Assembly (NCBI RefSeq): GCF_005771425.1
Contig: NZ_VBTZ01000006.1
Coordinates: 132,580 to 196,579, forward strand
Source: Methylocystis sp. B8
GTDB taxonomy: Bacteria; Pseudomonadota; Alphaproteobacteria; Rhizobiales; Beijerinckiaceae
Direction: 5' to 3'
Length of the DNA: 64,000 bases
Both the position numbers and the translations under genes were made by a program. Positions 31,737 through 41,311 of this stretch are shown one piece after another; the stretch's first letter is position 1, and each line of letters starts with the position of its first letter. Below the pieces are notes generated by a model that ran no database searches, had not been told where the DNA came from, and saw only the letters and a program-made list of their open reading frames with translations.

Positions 31737-32687
31737 ATGCAAATAGGGGCGACGCAAGCTTATTTCCCGCACCGCCACCTTCTCGGCATTGAAGGGCTGA
31801 CGCGTCCCGATATTGAAACCCTTCTCGACATGGCCGAGGAGGCGATCGAGGTTTCGCGCCGCGTCGACAAAAAGCGTTCGAGTTTGCGCGGGCGAACCCA
31901 AATCAATCTCTTTTACGAGCCGTCGACGCGCACCCAGGCGTCCTTTGAGATCGCTGGGAAGCGTCTGGGCGCCGACGTGATGAACATGTCGGTCGCGCGC
32001 TCCTCGGAGTCGAAAGGCGAAACGCTGATCGACACGGCGGTCACGCTCAACGCGATGCGCCCGGACATTATCGTGGTCCGTCATGCGCACGCTGGGGCGG
32101 TCCATCTTCTTGCGCGTAAGGTCGATTGTTCAGTGGTCAACGCTGGCGACGGCGCGCATGAACATCCCACTCAGGCGCTTCTCGACGCCCTGACGATCAG
32201 GCGCAACAAGGGCCGCATCGAGGGACTGACGGTCGCGATCTGCGGCGACATTCTTCATTCGCGCGTCGCCCGATCGAACATTTTGCTCCTTGGCGCGCTG
32301 GGAGCCCGCGTGCGGGTGATCGGACCTTCGACGCTTGCGCCCGACGGACTCTCGCGGCTGGGCGTTGAGGTGTTCCACGACATGAAGCGCGGACTCGAAG
32401 GGGTGGACATCGTCATGATGCTGCGCCTTCAGCGCGAGCGCATGGCCGGCGCGCTGACGCCGAGCGCGCGCGAATATTTCCATTTCTTCGGCCTCGACGA
32501 GGAGAAGCTCGCCTGCGCGGCGCCGGATGCGCTCGTGATGCATCCCGGGCCGATGAACCGCGGCGTCGAGATCGACACGGCGGTGGCCGACAGCGCGCGC
32601 TCTCTCATTCGAGAGCAGGTGGAGATGGGCGTTGCGGTGCGCATGGCGGTGCTCGAAGCGCTCGCGCAGCATTTGCCGAACGTGTAA
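31737..32687 (+). CDS. pyrB: Aspartate carbamoyltransferase catalytic subunit PyrB
   Basis: 316 aa from the ATG at 31737. Carbamoyl-phosphate loop [50 protein letters not shown] and [13 protein letters not shown] are all diagnostic. It commits carbamoyl phosphate to pyrimidines. The longer frame to 31629 has no ATCase-like sequence. The partner dihydroorotase-like gene lies 29 kb away at 60924, an unusual separation. Confidence 0.95.
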   Translation: MQIGATQAYFPHRHLLGIEGLTRPDIETLLDMAEEAIEVSRRVDKKRSSLRGRTQINLFYEPSTRTQASFEIAGKRLGADVMNMSVARSSESKGETLIDTAVTLNAMRPDIIVVRHAHAGAVHLLARKVDCSVVNAGDGAHEHPTQALLDALTIRRNKGRIEGLTVAICGDILHSRVARSNILLLGALGARVRVIGPSTLAPDGLSRLGVEVFHDMKRGLEGVDIVMMLRLQRERMAGALTPSAREYFHFFGLDEEKLACAAPDALVMHPGPMNRGVEIDTAVADSARSLIREQVEMGVAVRMAVLEALAQHLPNV

Positions 32688-32721
32688 GCTTTCCCAAAAT
32701 CAATGAGAGCAGGGAAGTGAA

Positions 32722-33135
32722 ATGATCAAGCTCGTCCGCTTTGTAGGACTCATCATTCAGTCGATCTTGATCGAGTTCTTGCACGTCTTCGGGCTCGTCG
32801 CATTCGTCATAGCGATAGCGCTTGGCTTTTTCCGGTTGCCGTCCTGGCTCGTGCCTATCGTCGGCATCATCTGCGGCGTGATCGCCGACAAATTTATCGA
32901 CCAGACCGAAGTCATCGCCCTTCTCGAACGGGCGGCTTCCGCCAATCAGCGGGGCGGCTTCTTAGTAATTGTCTATATCGTTATCGCCGCTGTGGGCTAT
33001 GTCGTCGGCGCCTATTCGCGTCATGCGCTGCATCGTCGCAAGATTGCACAGGCGCCGCCGCCGCCCGCGCCAAAGCCGAACCCCGCGCCAAAGCCGCCGC
33101 AAAAGCGCAACAGAAACGGATCTTCCAAAACCTGA
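32722..33135 (+). CDS. Hypothetical membrane protein with proline-rich tail
   Basis: 137 aa. Three hydrophobic segments (LVAFVIAIALGFFRL; WLVPIVGIICGVIADKF; FLVIVYIVIAAVGYVVGAY) are followed by a basic linker and a Pro/Lys-rich C-terminal tail (PPPPAPKPNPAPKPPQK). AGGGAAGTGAA precedes the ATG. It lies 34 bp after pyrB and may be cotranscribed. No function known. Confidence 0.7.
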   Translation: MIKLVRFVGLIIQSILIEFLHVFGLVAFVIAIALGFFRLPSWLVPIVGIICGVIADKFIDQTEVIALLERAASANQRGGFLVIVYIVIAAVGYVVGAYSRHALHRRKIAQAPPPPAPKPNPAPKPPQKRNRNGSSKT

Positions 33136-33164
33136 GACGCGCGCCGGCGCCCGCGCCGTGACTG

Positions 33165-34148
33165 TTACAGTCCCTCAAAGAGCGCTGTCGAAAGATAGCG
33201 CTCCGCAAAGGAGGGGATGATCACGACGATATTTTTGCCGGCCGCTTCAGGACGGCTGGCGATCTCCAATGCGGCCGCGACCGCGGCGCCGGACGAAATG
33301 CCGACCGGAATGCCCTCCACGCGAGCCAGCATGCGTGCGGTCTCGAACGCGGTCTGATTGCCGATAGTGATGATCTCGTCGATGACGCTTCGATCGAGAA
33401 TGGGCGGCACGAAGCCTGCGCCAATCCCTTGAATTTTATGCGGGCCGGGCGGGCGTCCGGAAAGTACGGCGGAATCTTCGGGCTCCACGGCCACGACGCG
33501 CAAGCCGGGCCGGCGCGCCTTGAGCGCCTGGCCGACGCCCGTAATCGTGCCGCCGGTCCCAACGCCCGAAACGAAATAATCAACCTCGCCATTCGTGTCG
33601 TTCCAGATTTCCTCCGCCGTGGTCGCGCGGTGAATGTCCGGGTTTGCAGGGTTCTCGAACTGCTGCGGGATGACCGCGTCGGAATTTTCGGCGGCGAGTT
33701 CATTGGCCTTTGCGAGCGCGCCCTTCATGCCCTGCGAGGCCGGCGTGAGGACGAGCTCGGCGCCGAGCAGCGCCAGCATCTTGCGCCGCTCCAGTGACAT
33801 CGACTCCGGCATGACGAGGATAAGTCGGTAACCGCGCGCAGCTGCAACGAACGCGAGAGCGATGCCGGTGTTGCCGGACGTCGGTTCAATCAGCACCGAT
33901 TTGCCCGGCGTAATCCTGCCGCTCTTCTCGAGCGCCTCGATCATGCTGACGCCGATGCGGTCCTTGACGCTCGCGATTGGATTGAAGAATTCGAGCTTGG
34001 CGAGGAGATTCGCTTCTACGCCGCGCTCCCGCGCCAATCGATCCAGCCGAACGAGCGGCGTATCGCCAATCGTTTGGGTTATTGAGTCGTAGATTCGGCC
34101 TCGGCCGGGTTTCGTCGGCGGCGTGAACTTCGGCACTGTCTGCAACAT
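33165..34148 (-). CDS. cysK: Cysteine synthase A (O-acetylserine sulfhydrylase)
   Basis: 327-aa PLP enzyme making cysteine from O-acetylserine and sulfide. PLP lysine in [16 protein letters not shown], substrate loop [16 protein letters not shown], phosphate-binding [14 protein letters not shown] and the C-terminal [17 protein letters not shown] are present. It follows the TauE-type gene by 27 bp on the same strand and probably shares a promoter that faces the Rrf2 regulator gene. Confidence 0.96.
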   Translation of the reverse strand: MLQTVPKFTPPTKPGRGRIYDSITQTIGDTPLVRLDRLARERGVEANLLAKLEFFNPIASVKDRIGVSMIEALEKSGRITPGKSVLIEPTSGNTGIALAFVAAARGYRLILVMPESMSLERRKMLALLGAELVLTPASQGMKGALAKANELAAENSDAVIPQQFENPANPDIHRATTAEEIWNDTNGEVDYFVSGVGTGGTITGVGQALKARRPGLRVVAVEPEDSAVLSGRPPGPHKIQGIGAGFVPPILDRSVIDEIITIGNQTAFETARMLARVEGIPVGISSGAAVAAALEIASRPEAAGKNIVVIIPSFAERYLSTALFEGL

Positions 34149-34175
34149 GTCGCGCTCCTGAGGGAGAATTGTGGA

Positions 34176-34979
34176 CTATATCGAGAGTTTGATTCCGACG
34201 AAGGCCATGACGCTCGCCAAGGCGGGCCGTAAATAGCGGTCGGGAACCCGCGCCGCGAAGTGGGCCCCCAACGCAATGCCCGGAATTGAACCGATAAGAA
34301 GCGAGAAAAGCAGCAACCAGTCGACGCCGCCCATCAGCCAATGTCCGAAGCCGGCGATCAGCGTCAGCGGCACGGCATGGGCGATATCAGAGCCGACAAG
34401 ACGCGCGGTCGGCGTGTGCGAATAAAGAGCCAGCAGCACGGTCATGCCGATCGCTCCGGCCCCGACGGAGGAGATCGACACCAGCACGCCGAGAAAGACT
34501 CCGAGGGTCACCGTCAACCAGAGCGAGCGTCTGTCGCTCATATTGCTAGTGTGCCTCGCGATGTGATCCAGGAGCCATCGCCGAAAGAGGATTGAGCACG
34601 CGGTGAGCAGCAGAGCGAATCCGAGAGCCGAAGTAATCAGGCCGTTGGCCGCGTGACCGCCCGCCTTGCCGAGCCAAGAGAGAAGGACCAGACTCGCAAT
34701 GGTCGCAGGCACGCTGCCATAGGCCAGCCGGCGCGTGATGCGCCAATCCACCGTGCCGTGCAGGGCGTGAACGAGCGTGCCGTTTGTCTTGGTGATGGCG
34801 GCATAGAGCAGGTCGGTCCCAACCGCGGTGTTTGGGGCGATGCCGAAAACCAGCATAAGTATCGGCGTCATCAGCGAGCCGCCGCCGACGCCGGTGAAGC
34901 CGACGAGCGCGCCGACGGCGAAGCCAGAAATGGAATAGAGCGGATTAATTGTGCTCAGAGCGTCGAAGACTGTCGCCAT
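34176..34979 (-). CDS. TauE/SafE family membrane transporter (sulfur anion exporter-like)
   Basis: 267 aa with about eight hydrophobic helices. The TauE/SafE hallmark GALVGFTGVGGGSLMTPILML is near residue 25, with a second half-repeat (LGVFLGVLVSISSVGAGAIG). Members move sulfite, sulfoacetate or related anions. Position between cysK and a divergent Rrf2 regulator supports a sulfur role. The exact substrate is unknown. Confidence 0.9.
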   Translation of the reverse strand: MATVFDALSTINPLYSISGFAVGALVGFTGVGGGSLMTPILMLVFGIAPNTAVGTDLLYAAITKTNGTLVHALHGTVDWRITRRLAYGSVPATIASLVLLSWLGKAGGHAANGLITSALGFALLLTACSILFRRWLLDHIARHTSNMSDRRSLWLTVTLGVFLGVLVSISSVGAGAIGMTVLLALYSHTPTARLVGSDIAHAVPLTLIAGFGHWLMGGVDWLLLFSLLIGSIPGIALGAHFAARVPDRYLRPALASVMAFVGIKLSI

Positions 34980-35007
34980 TTTCCCTTTCCTGGCGAGACC
35001 GAATTTT

Positions 35008-35035
35008 ACTCTATAAAGTGAGTCGACTTTGTCAA
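35008..35035 (-). promoter_or_regulatory. Candidate tauE-cysK promoter with an embedded inverted repeat
   Basis: On the minus strand TTGACA (35035-35030) is a consensus -35 and TAGAGT (35013-35008) a possible -10 at 16-bp spacing. AAAGT (35015-35019) and ACTTT (35026-35030) form an inverted repeat between them, where a repressor such as the adjacent Rrf2 protein could bind. Confidence 0.45.
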
Positions 35036-35155
35036 TTCTGGTGTCCGACCTGAGTCGCCCATAAATATAGAAAACCGGCAGAATTCCATTAGAATGCCGG
35101 TGAATAAGGGAATTGCGCGAGTCATTCGCCGGGTCCCCTAAAGGTCAAACAGGGA

Positions 35156-35614
35156 ATGCTGACGAAAAAAGCCAAGTATGGTCTCAAGGCTATGGTTCAC
35201 TTGGCCGGAGTGCGGCCGGGCGAAACGGCGCTAGTCGCGGATATCGCCGCCTCGAACCAAATTCCAAAAAAGTTTCTCGACGCGATCTTGGGCGAATTGC
35301 GCAACGCCGGCTTCGTTTATTCGAAAAAAGGCAAGGGAGGCGGCTATATGCTGGCGCGCCCCCCAAAGGAGATTGGGGTCGGCAATATCGTGCGCGCGCT
35401 CGACGGGCCGCTCGCGCCCATTCAATGCGCGAGCAAAACGGTTTATCGTCGCTGCGACGATTGCGTGGACGAGACGCGGTGCGCGGTGCGCCTCGTCATG
35501 CTTCAGGCGCGTGAGGCCATCGCCGACGTTCTCGACAAGACCTCGCTCGAACAAATGCGTCGACTGGGTGAAAGCGACGACGGCGTCCGTATGCTCGTGG
35601 GCGCCGAGTTGTGA
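35156..35614 (+). CDS. Rrf2-family transcriptional regulator (CymR-like)
   Basis: 152 aa. Winged HTH MLTKKAKYGLKAMVHLAGVR and IPKKFLDAILGELRNAGFVY then KKGKGGGYML is typical of Rrf2. Three cysteines (CASKTVYRRCDDCVDETRC region, about residues 86-104, four in total) could ligate an Fe-S cluster, as in IscR or RirA types. Divergent placement from tauE-cysK resembles CymR control of cysteine genes. A perfect 7-bp hairpin (ACCGGCA 35074-35080, TGCCGGT 35095-35101) lies in the leader. Confidence 0.9.
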   Translation: MLTKKAKYGLKAMVHLAGVRPGETALVADIAASNQIPKKFLDAILGELRNAGFVYSKKGKGGGYMLARPPKEIGVGNIVRALDGPLAPIQCASKTVYRRCDDCVDETRCAVRLVMLQAREAIADVLDKTSLEQMRRLGESDDGVRMLVGAEL

Positions 35615-35717
35615 GTCGAGCGATGGACATGACGTGAGTCGGCTCCTATAAAGCGCCGGCGGCGAATTCCTGCGCTGCAGCATCTCCTGCGAGGGGCCGG
35701 CGCAAGCCGGATATCGA

Positions 35718-36422
35718 ATGTTGGACAAGGTGACGCGAGTGGCGAAAGCGCGTGAGGCGACGGCGACGCTCCGGCACACCATGGTTGAGCGCCAGCTTCG
35801 TCCTTTCGACGTTACCGACGTGCCTTTGCTGGAACGCTTTCTCAGCGTCCCGCGCGAGCTTTTCCTGCCCGATTCCCTCGCGTCGCTCGCCTATTCGGAT
35901 CTCGCGGTCTCCGTGAAATCCGCTGGCGGACACAAGCGCAGCCTGCTGCCGCCGCTCGTGCTCGCACGAATGCTCCAGGAGGCCGAGATCAAGGCAACCG
36001 AAAAGGCGCTCGATATCGGCGGGGCCGGCTACTCGGCCGCACTGCTCTCTGGACTTGCGGAGAAGGTCGTCGCGCTCGAATGCGACCCTGAGCTTTATGC
36101 GCGCGCCGAGGCAGGGATCGACGCGCTGAACTGCGAAAACGTGCAATTGGCGCTGGGACCGCTGGAAAAAGGCTGCCCTAGCAATGGGCCCTATGATGTC
36201 ATCATCGTTCAGGGACATGCTCAGGCGGGCCTCGACGCCTTGTTTGAGCAGCTGACGCCCGACGGACGGTTGCTTGCGATTGTCAGGCCTGAGCCGCGCG
36301 CCGGCCAGCAAGTCGTGCGCTTCGAGCGTCAAGAAGGCCGCGCGGCCGGTGAGCGGCCGCTCTTCTCGGCCAGCGCGCCGGTTCTTGAAGGTTTCGCTCA
36401 GACCCCAGCGTTTAGCCTTTAG
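35718..36422 (+). CDS. Protein-L-isoaspartate O-methyltransferase-like protein preceding tolC
   Basis: 234 aa. The Pcm-type sequence MVERQLRPFDVTDVPLLERF, LSVPRELFLPDSLASLAYSD, SAM motif EKALDIGGAGYSAALLSGLA and PYDVIIVQGHA are visible, but the classic Pcm catalytic motif GSG is weak. Alphaproteobacteria regularly place this Pcm homologue before tolC; whether it repairs isoaspartate is unknown. The start could also be the Met at residue 22. Confidence 0.85.
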   Translation: MLDKVTRVAKAREATATLRHTMVERQLRPFDVTDVPLLERFLSVPRELFLPDSLASLAYSDLAVSVKSAGGHKRSLLPPLVLARMLQEAEIKATEKALDIGGAGYSAALLSGLAEKVVALECDPELYARAEAGIDALNCENVQLALGPLEKGCPSNGPYDVIIVQGHAQAGLDALFEQLTPDGRLLAIVRPEPRAGQQVVRFERQEGRAAGERPLFSASAPVLEGFAQTPAFSL

Positions 36423-36526
36423 CGCCGCCATTTCGCCTCAATCACATTTCTAGCGTTGCATTCAGCGTTCATCGTAGCGACTCACCGCAGCCGGAGAGCG
36501 GCCGCGCGAGGAGAGGTTGGGGAACA

Positions 36527-37996
36527 ATGGCGACTGACGGGTTTGGCCTCGGGAGGCGGCGAACAGCCCGCTTCCTGTCCTGCGCGTCCGCCGCATTAGC
36601 GCTTGCCTTCCTCACCGTCTCGCCTGGTCGGGCTTCGGCCGAAACCCTGCTCTCGGCTTTGGCCCGCGCCTATTATGGCAATCCGGACCTCAACCAGAGT
36701 CGAGCCAATGTGCGGGTGCGCGACGAGGACGCGCCGAAAGCAAAGTCCGGCCTTCGACCGAAAGCCAGCATTACCGCGCAATACGGCGCCCAATATGCCG
36801 CAGTGAGAATTCCCTTTGGCGTCCTTAGCAATCAGCAATCCGGCGCCCAGTCGGGCGCGAGCGGCGACATTCAGGGCACCTACACTGGCTATCCACGCGG
36901 CGCGACTTTGAACGTGTCGCAGACGCTGTTCGATGGCTTCCGCACCGAAAATTCTGTGCGGCAGGCGGAATCAGGCGTCTTCGCGGCGCGATCGACGATG
37001 CGTCTGACTGAACAGGCGACTCTTCAGAACGGCGCGACCGCCTACATGAACGTGCTGCGCGACACCGCGGTCGTCTCGCTGCGCAAGAACAACGTTTCGG
37101 TTCTGGAGGAGCAGCTCAAGCAGACGCGCGATCGCTTCCAGGTCGGTGAGGTGACGCGAACCGACGTGGCTCAGGCGGAGGCATCCGTGGCGCTGGCCCG
37201 CTCCGAATTTTATGCCGCGCAGGCGCAGCTTAAAAACAGCATGGCGAACTATCGCCAAATCATTGGCAGCGAACCTAAGCATTTGCAGCCTGGGCGCAGC
37301 CTCGAGCCGCTGCTGCCGAAGTCGCTGGAAGAGGCGATCGCCATCGCTCTCGTTGAGCATCCTGGCGTGACTGCCGCCCTGCATCAGGTCGACGCCGCCG
37401 AACTCGCCGTTAAGGTCGCCGAAGGCGCGTTGATGCCGAGCCTCTCGGTCAATACCCAGGTTTCAAATCAATTTGATTCATTTCTTGGACTGCCCGGATC
37501 CAGGCAGTTCACTGCGTCTGCGATAGGACAATTGAACGTGCCGCTCTATCAGGGCGGAGCAGAATATGCCTCAGTTCGGCAGGCCAAAGAGCAACTTGGG
37601 CAAGCGCGGCTCAATGCCGATGTTCAGCGCGACAGCGTGCGCGCCAGCGTCGTTTCGAGTTACGGCCTCCTCGAGACCGCGAAGGCGTCGATCATCTCAG
37701 GCCAGGCGGCGGTTAAGGCGGCGGAGACGGCGCTCGCCGGCGTGCGCGAGGAGGCCAACGTCGGACAGCGCACGACCCTTGACGTGCTAAATGCGCAGCA
37801 GGCGCTTCTCAACGCCCGGGTCAATCTCGTCACGTCCCAGCGCGATCGCGTCGTTGCTTCCTATGCTGCGTTAGGGTCGATCGGGCGCTTGTCGGCGCAA
37901 GAAATTAACCTCGCCGTCGTGGTCTACGATCCGAGCGTTCATCTTTATCAGGTCCATGAACAATGGTTGGGTCTCGACACGCCGGACGGCCGATAA
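36527..37996 (+). CDS. tolC: TolC family outer-membrane efflux protein
   Basis: 489 aa. N-terminal signal peptide (SCASAALALAFLTVSPGRASA), then two OEP repeats: LARAYYGNPDLNQSRANVRV, TLFDGFRTENSVRQAESGVF, RDRFQVGEVTRTDVAQAEAS, and NVPLYQGGAEYASVRQAKEQ with ANVGQRTTLDVLNAQQALLN. These are the alternating barrel and helix segments of TolC trimers that serve type I secretion and efflux pumps. The adjacent Pcm-like gene is the usual alphaproteobacterial neighbour. Confidence 0.95.
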   Translation: MATDGFGLGRRRTARFLSCASAALALAFLTVSPGRASAETLLSALARAYYGNPDLNQSRANVRVRDEDAPKAKSGLRPKASITAQYGAQYAAVRIPFGVLSNQQSGAQSGASGDIQGTYTGYPRGATLNVSQTLFDGFRTENSVRQAESGVFAARSTMRLTEQATLQNGATAYMNVLRDTAVVSLRKNNVSVLEEQLKQTRDRFQVGEVTRTDVAQAEASVALARSEFYAAQAQLKNSMANYRQIIGSEPKHLQPGRSLEPLLPKSLEEAIAIALVEHPGVTAALHQVDAAELAVKVAEGALMPSLSVNTQVSNQFDSFLGLPGSRQFTASAIGQLNVPLYQGGAEYASVRQAKEQLGQARLNADVQRDSVRASVVSSYGLLETAKASIISGQAAVKAAETALAGVREEANVGQRTTLDVLNAQQALLNARVNLVTSQRDRVVASYAALGSIGRLSAQEINLAVVVYDPSVHLYQVHEQWLGLDTPDGR

Positions 37997-38135
37997 GAAT
38001 TTCGCGAATGCGGGTGACATCATAGGGCGAAAAGTGTGGAATTCATTCGGGCCGAATTGATTCGCGGGTTTGGCGTGGTCAGAAATGCGGTCCACCCTCA
38101 TGCGCGGCGCCTTCCGCGCAAAGCGGCAGAACTCC

Positions 38136-38777
38136 ATGAGCGCAGCGAACGCATCAGCCCCGTCGCACTCGTTCCAGGACGAAGCGCGCGCGAATGAGCC
38201 CTCCATGGAGGAAATTCTCGCTTCGATCCGTCGCATCATCGCAGATGATGACGGCCTCCCCGGCTTGCGCGGCGACGACCGTCGCCGCATTCGCCCGGAT
38301 GTCGATGCGCCGTCATTAGCGGGTAAAGCCTATCCCGCGCCCGTGCTTGATCGACGTGAGGATGAACCGCCGTCATCGCTCGCGTTCGACCCACGTCGCG
38401 AGAAGCTAGAGACGGGCGACGCGCGGTTGCTGCGTTTCGCCGCCCGCGAGAGCGAGCAGAAAATGGAAGGCGCGCCAGCGGAGATTGATGATAAAAGCGC
38501 GTTCGAGCAGCAATATTCGAGTATAGGGGTCCCCGACGCCGGGCCCGAGAAGTCGCTGCTGTCGGCCGAGGCTGCAGCCGCGGTCGCGTCGCAATTTCAG
38601 GCCCTTGCGGCCAGTGTGGCGCTTAGTGAGAGCGAAATTCTAAATCACGGCGTTGAAGAAATGCTGCGGCCAATGCTGCAGCAATGGCTCGACGCCAATC
38701 TGCCCTCGCTTGTCGAGCGGCTCGTTCGTGTCGAAATCGAGCGGCTGGCGCGGTCTGGAACAAAAAAAGCGATCTAG
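38136..38777 (+). CDS. PopZ-family polar organising protein (DUF2497)
   Basis: About 213 aa from the ATG at 38136; an upstream start at 38100 is possible. The N-terminal helix SMEEILASIRRIIADDD is the diagnostic PopZ motif, a long acidic Pro-rich disordered middle follows, and the C-terminal MLRPMLQQWLDANLPSLVER with LVRVEIERLAR is the oligomerisation region. PopZ forms a polar scaffold that anchors chromosome origins (ParB) in alphaproteobacteria. Confidence 0.88.
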   Translation: MSAANASAPSHSFQDEARANEPSMEEILASIRRIIADDDGLPGLRGDDRRRIRPDVDAPSLAGKAYPAPVLDRREDEPPSSLAFDPRREKLETGDARLLRFAARESEQKMEGAPAEIDDKSAFEQQYSSIGVPDAGPEKSLLSAEAAAAVASQFQALAASVALSESEILNHGVEEMLRPMLQQWLDANLPSLVERLVRVEIERLARSGTKKAI

Positions 38778-38806
38778 CCTTAACGGCGCTTAAACCCGCC
38801 TAACTT

Positions 38807-39148
38807 ATGTTGGCGGTCATGCATCGTCTCCGTGTTTTTCTCCGCGCGCTCATACTTCCGCTCGCTCTGTATACGGCGGCTGGCGTTACGGCCGCCTACT
38901 TCATTTGGCATGGGGTTAACGGTCAGCGTGGGCTGAAGACCGGCGAAGAATATGAGCAAAAGCTCGAACAGTTGCGTCTGGAGCGCAATCTGCTCAAGCT
39001 TCAACGCATGCACTGGGAAAGCCGTCTGGCGCTCATCAAGGGTAATGCCGTCGACGCCGACATTCTTGACGAGGAAGCCCGCAAGCGGCTGGGCCGCGTG
39101 CACAAAAACGACGTCGTGATCTTTCTGCAGGCGTCGCAAGCGCCTTAA
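38807..39148 (+). CDS. FtsB/DivIC-type septum formation initiator
   Basis: 113 aa. One N-terminal transmembrane helix (ILPLALYTAAGVTAAYFIWH) is followed by a coiled coil (GEEYEQKLEQLRLERNLLKL) and then DADILDEEARKRLG, the FtsB/DivIC signature. It should act in divisome assembly with FtsQ/FtsL. It overlaps nothing and follows popZ by 29 bp, an unusual site, since alphaproteobacterial ftsB normally lies near eno and pdh. Confidence 0.8.
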   Translation: MLAVMHRLRVFLRALILPLALYTAAGVTAAYFIWHGVNGQRGLKTGEEYEQKLEQLRLERNLLKLQRMHWESRLALIKGNAVDADILDEEARKRLGRVHKNDVVIFLQASQAP

Positions 39149-39150
39149 GT

Positions 39151-40050
39151 TCAGCGGCCCCCGAAACGCGACTGCAGTCCAGGCGTTCCCGCACAATCGA
39201 CGAGACCGCGCGAGATTAAATCTTCGAGATGGGCGAGCGTCGTCATCGCCGCGGCGGGGTGGAGGCGTTTGTCGACGCCTTCGTAAATGTGGGCGACAAT
39301 CTCGGCGATCGTCTCGTCCCCGGCTTCGAGACGTTGGAGAATCGCAGCTTCTCGCGCGCGCCGATGATGTATCAAGGCGCGCAGATAGCGCTGGGGATCT
39401 CGAATTGGTTCGCCATGACCCGGCCAGTAAATGCTGTCGCGGCGCGCGCGCAGCCGCTCGACCGACGCCATATAGTCGCGCATCGAGCCGTCGGGCGGCG
39501 CAATCACGGTCGTCGCCCAGGCCATTACGTGGTCGCCGGTAAAGAGCGCTTGTTCTTCAGCAAGCGCGAAGCAGACGTGGTTAGCGGTGTGTCCGGGCGT
39601 CTCCAGGGCCACGAGCGACGTATCGCCAATTTCGAGTTCGTCGCCGTCCTTGAGCACAATATCCGGCGCATACGCCAAGTCATGCGCGGCGTCGAGATTA
39701 AAACCGCCGACGCGGTTGGACTCGGAAGGCGCATAGGGCCGGCATCCGGTTATCATGGCGCCCGTCGCCTCTTTCAGTGCGTGCGCCCCCGGAGAGTGGT
39801 CACGGTGCGTATGGGTGACGAGCACATAGCGTAGTTTTTCATTGCTGATCGTCGCGAGCAGCGCTTCAACATGGCGCGGGTCGTCAGGTCCGGGATCAAT
39901 GATCGCCACGTCGCCGGATCCGACGATATAGCTGCACGTGCCAGTATAGGTGAAAGGACCGGGATTAGGGGCGAGCGCGCGCCGGACCAGCGGCGAGACG
40001 CGCGCTGCGGCAGCTTGTGAATTTTCGGCTCGAATGGTGGCGGCCCTCAC
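39151..40050 (-). CDS. Metallo-beta-lactamase-fold hydrolase (LACTB2/RNase-like)
   Basis: 299 aa. The zinc motif THTHRDHSPGAHAL is near residue 80 (HxHxDH), followed by VALETPGHTANHVCFALAEE and LFTGDHVMAWA, then YWPGHGEPI, and a C-terminal winged-helix-like domain (IAEIVAHIYEGVDKRLHPAA) as in LACTB2-type enzymes. Metal ligands are intact. Substrate could be a thioester or RNA; unproven. Confidence 0.9.
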   Translation of the reverse strand: MRAATIRAENSQAAAARVSPLVRRALAPNPGPFTYTGTCSYIVGSGDVAIIDPGPDDPRHVEALLATISNEKLRYVLVTHTHRDHSPGAHALKEATGAMITGCRPYAPSESNRVGGFNLDAAHDLAYAPDIVLKDGDELEIGDTSLVALETPGHTANHVCFALAEEQALFTGDHVMAWATTVIAPPDGSMRDYMASVERLRARRDSIYWPGHGEPIRDPQRYLRALIHHRRAREAAILQRLEAGDETIAEIVAHIYEGVDKRLHPAAAMTTLAHLEDLISRGLVDCAGTPGLQSRFGGR

Positions 40051-40144
40051 TGCGGCTGCGTGGCCGCAGCGGCATCATAGGGCGTCCGGGAAGGGCTCGA
40101 AAGAGCGGCGCGGCGGCGGAATGTCCATGCCGCGCCGCCGCAGA

Positions 40145-40627
40145 TTACATCGGGAAGAGTGCGTTCTGGCGCTGCAACTCGGACTGGATCGCGTAGCCCG
40201 TTCTGCCGCCGTAATTCACCTGGCACCAGACGACGCCGCCGGTGCCCTGGACACAAGCGCCCTGGTTGACCGTCTGGTTCTCCGGAATGTTTCCGATGAT
40301 CTTGTAGTTGACGCCAGGGCCCTTGTAGATCGCGACCTGGTTGTTGGTGACGACGGGCGCGATAAGCACATTATTTCCCTGCGTTCCAAGGACGCCCGCG
40401 GCGACGAAGCCATGGACGGAGCCCGCCTGAACTTCGCACCAGTCGCGCTTCCACCCGGCGCCGCAGTCGACCACCGTCACATCGGTTCCCGCCGGCAGGG
40501 TGGCGACCACGCGCCATTTCGGGCTGGGCCCGGACCGGACGTTCGCAGGGCTGGTCACCGGATCGGCGAAAGCGGAGCCTCCAAACAGAACGGCGGCCGC
40601 GGCAGCAAATCCCAGAATTTTATTCAT
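40145..40627 (-). CDS. Secreted SH3-domain protein
   Basis: 160 aa. A signal peptide (FAAAAAVLFGGSAFA) precedes two bacterial SH3 units (SPANVRSGPSPKWRVVATLP; APVVTNNQVAIYKGPGVNYK), each with a CQV or CEVQ strand. Likely a periplasmic protein that binds cell-wall peptide or another protein. A perfect EcfG-type promoter lies 61-85 bp upstream of the start, so stress induction is expected. Confidence 0.85.
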   Translation of the reverse strand: MNKILGFAAAAAVLFGGSAFADPVTSPANVRSGPSPKWRVVATLPAGTDVTVVDCGAGWKRDWCEVQAGSVHGFVAAGVLGTQGNNVLIAPVVTNNQVAIYKGPGVNYKIIGNIPENQTVNQGACVQGTGGVVWCQVNYGGRTGYAIQSELQRQNALFPM

Positions 40628-40687
40628 CTTCTACCTCCCAGTTAAAACTAAGCCTTTTTTAGCGCGAGGCTCTGGCTCTGGGGGAGA

Positions 40688-40712
40688 AACGAAATCGGAG
40701 CAAAACGGTTCC
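40688..40712 (-). promoter_or_regulatory. EcfG-type (general stress sigma) promoter
   Basis: Minus strand GGAAC (40712-40708), a 16-bp spacer, then CGTT (40691-40688): an exact match to the GGAAC-N16/17-CGTT consensus of alphaproteobacterial EcfG sigma factors. It faces the SH3 gene, and the distance from CGTT to the ATG is about 61 bp. Confidence 0.75.
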
Positions 40713-40849
40713 GCCCAAGGCCATATTCCACGCCACGCATTTCATATTCCTACGCTTCCGTTTAGCAAAGCCACAGCCAAGAAGACCAGCGCCAGTTCAA
40801 TTTAAGGTTATCTCATTCCCCTTATTGGCGGGTCGGAGCGACGCTCCCT

Positions 40850-40882
40850 AAAAAGAAAAAGCGGCTTCGCCTTTGAAGCCGC
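40850..40882 (-). terminator. Intrinsic terminator of the glycine-zipper gene
   Basis: GCGGCTTC (40861-40868) and GAAGCCGC (40875-40882) pair perfectly around GCCTTT. On the minus strand the stem runs into TTTTTCTTTTT (40860-40850). It follows the gene at 40960-41142. Confidence 0.85.
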
Positions 40883-40959
40883 CAAGTTTCACGCGCGAAC
40901 TCGAAACCTACGCCTTCGAGCCGGACCCGAATTTCACGTCGCCCGGCGCGAACTCGCTT

Positions 40960-41142
40960 TCAGTCGAACACCGCTCCAAGCGCAACGCCGAGCAGTCCGA
41001 CGACAATGGCGGCCGGCAGGACGGCATAGCCGCCCAACAGCAGCGCGCCGATCGTGCCGCCGATGGCCGCGGCAATCGCGCCGCCGACGATTTTGCCGGT
41101 ATTGCTTTCGGACTTTTCGGTCTGCATCGCGTCTTTCGACAT
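40960..41142 (-). CDS. Small glycine-zipper membrane protein
   Basis: 60 aa from the ATG at 41142, set by GGGAGGATGCC. The hydrophobic part reads GKIVGGAIAAAIGGTIGALL then LGGYAVLPAAIVVGLLGVAL, with glycine-zipper spacing. Likely inserted in the inner membrane. The N-terminus is polar and cytosolic. An intrinsic terminator follows. Confidence 0.75.
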   Translation of the reverse strand: MSKDAMQTEKSESNTGKIVGGAIAAAIGGTIGALLLGGYAVLPAAIVVGLLGVALGAVFD

Positions 41143-41311
41143 GGCATCCTCCCGTCTTCGCCGCATCGACGGGTCGGTAGCAGAGTCATGTGAGAGAGCG
41201 ATGAGAGTTTCGTGAATACGCCGTCACCGCGGCGCCATGTTAGCTTCATCATCTCGCGAAATATCGCCGTGCTTTCTTGAAGCGACGCTACAGGCGGGGA
41301 GTTCTGGAGGC

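Noticed and set aside
31737..32687. pyrB start at 31629
   Set aside because: The upstream 36 codons have no ATCase-like sequence; the ATG at 31737 gives the standard N-terminus.
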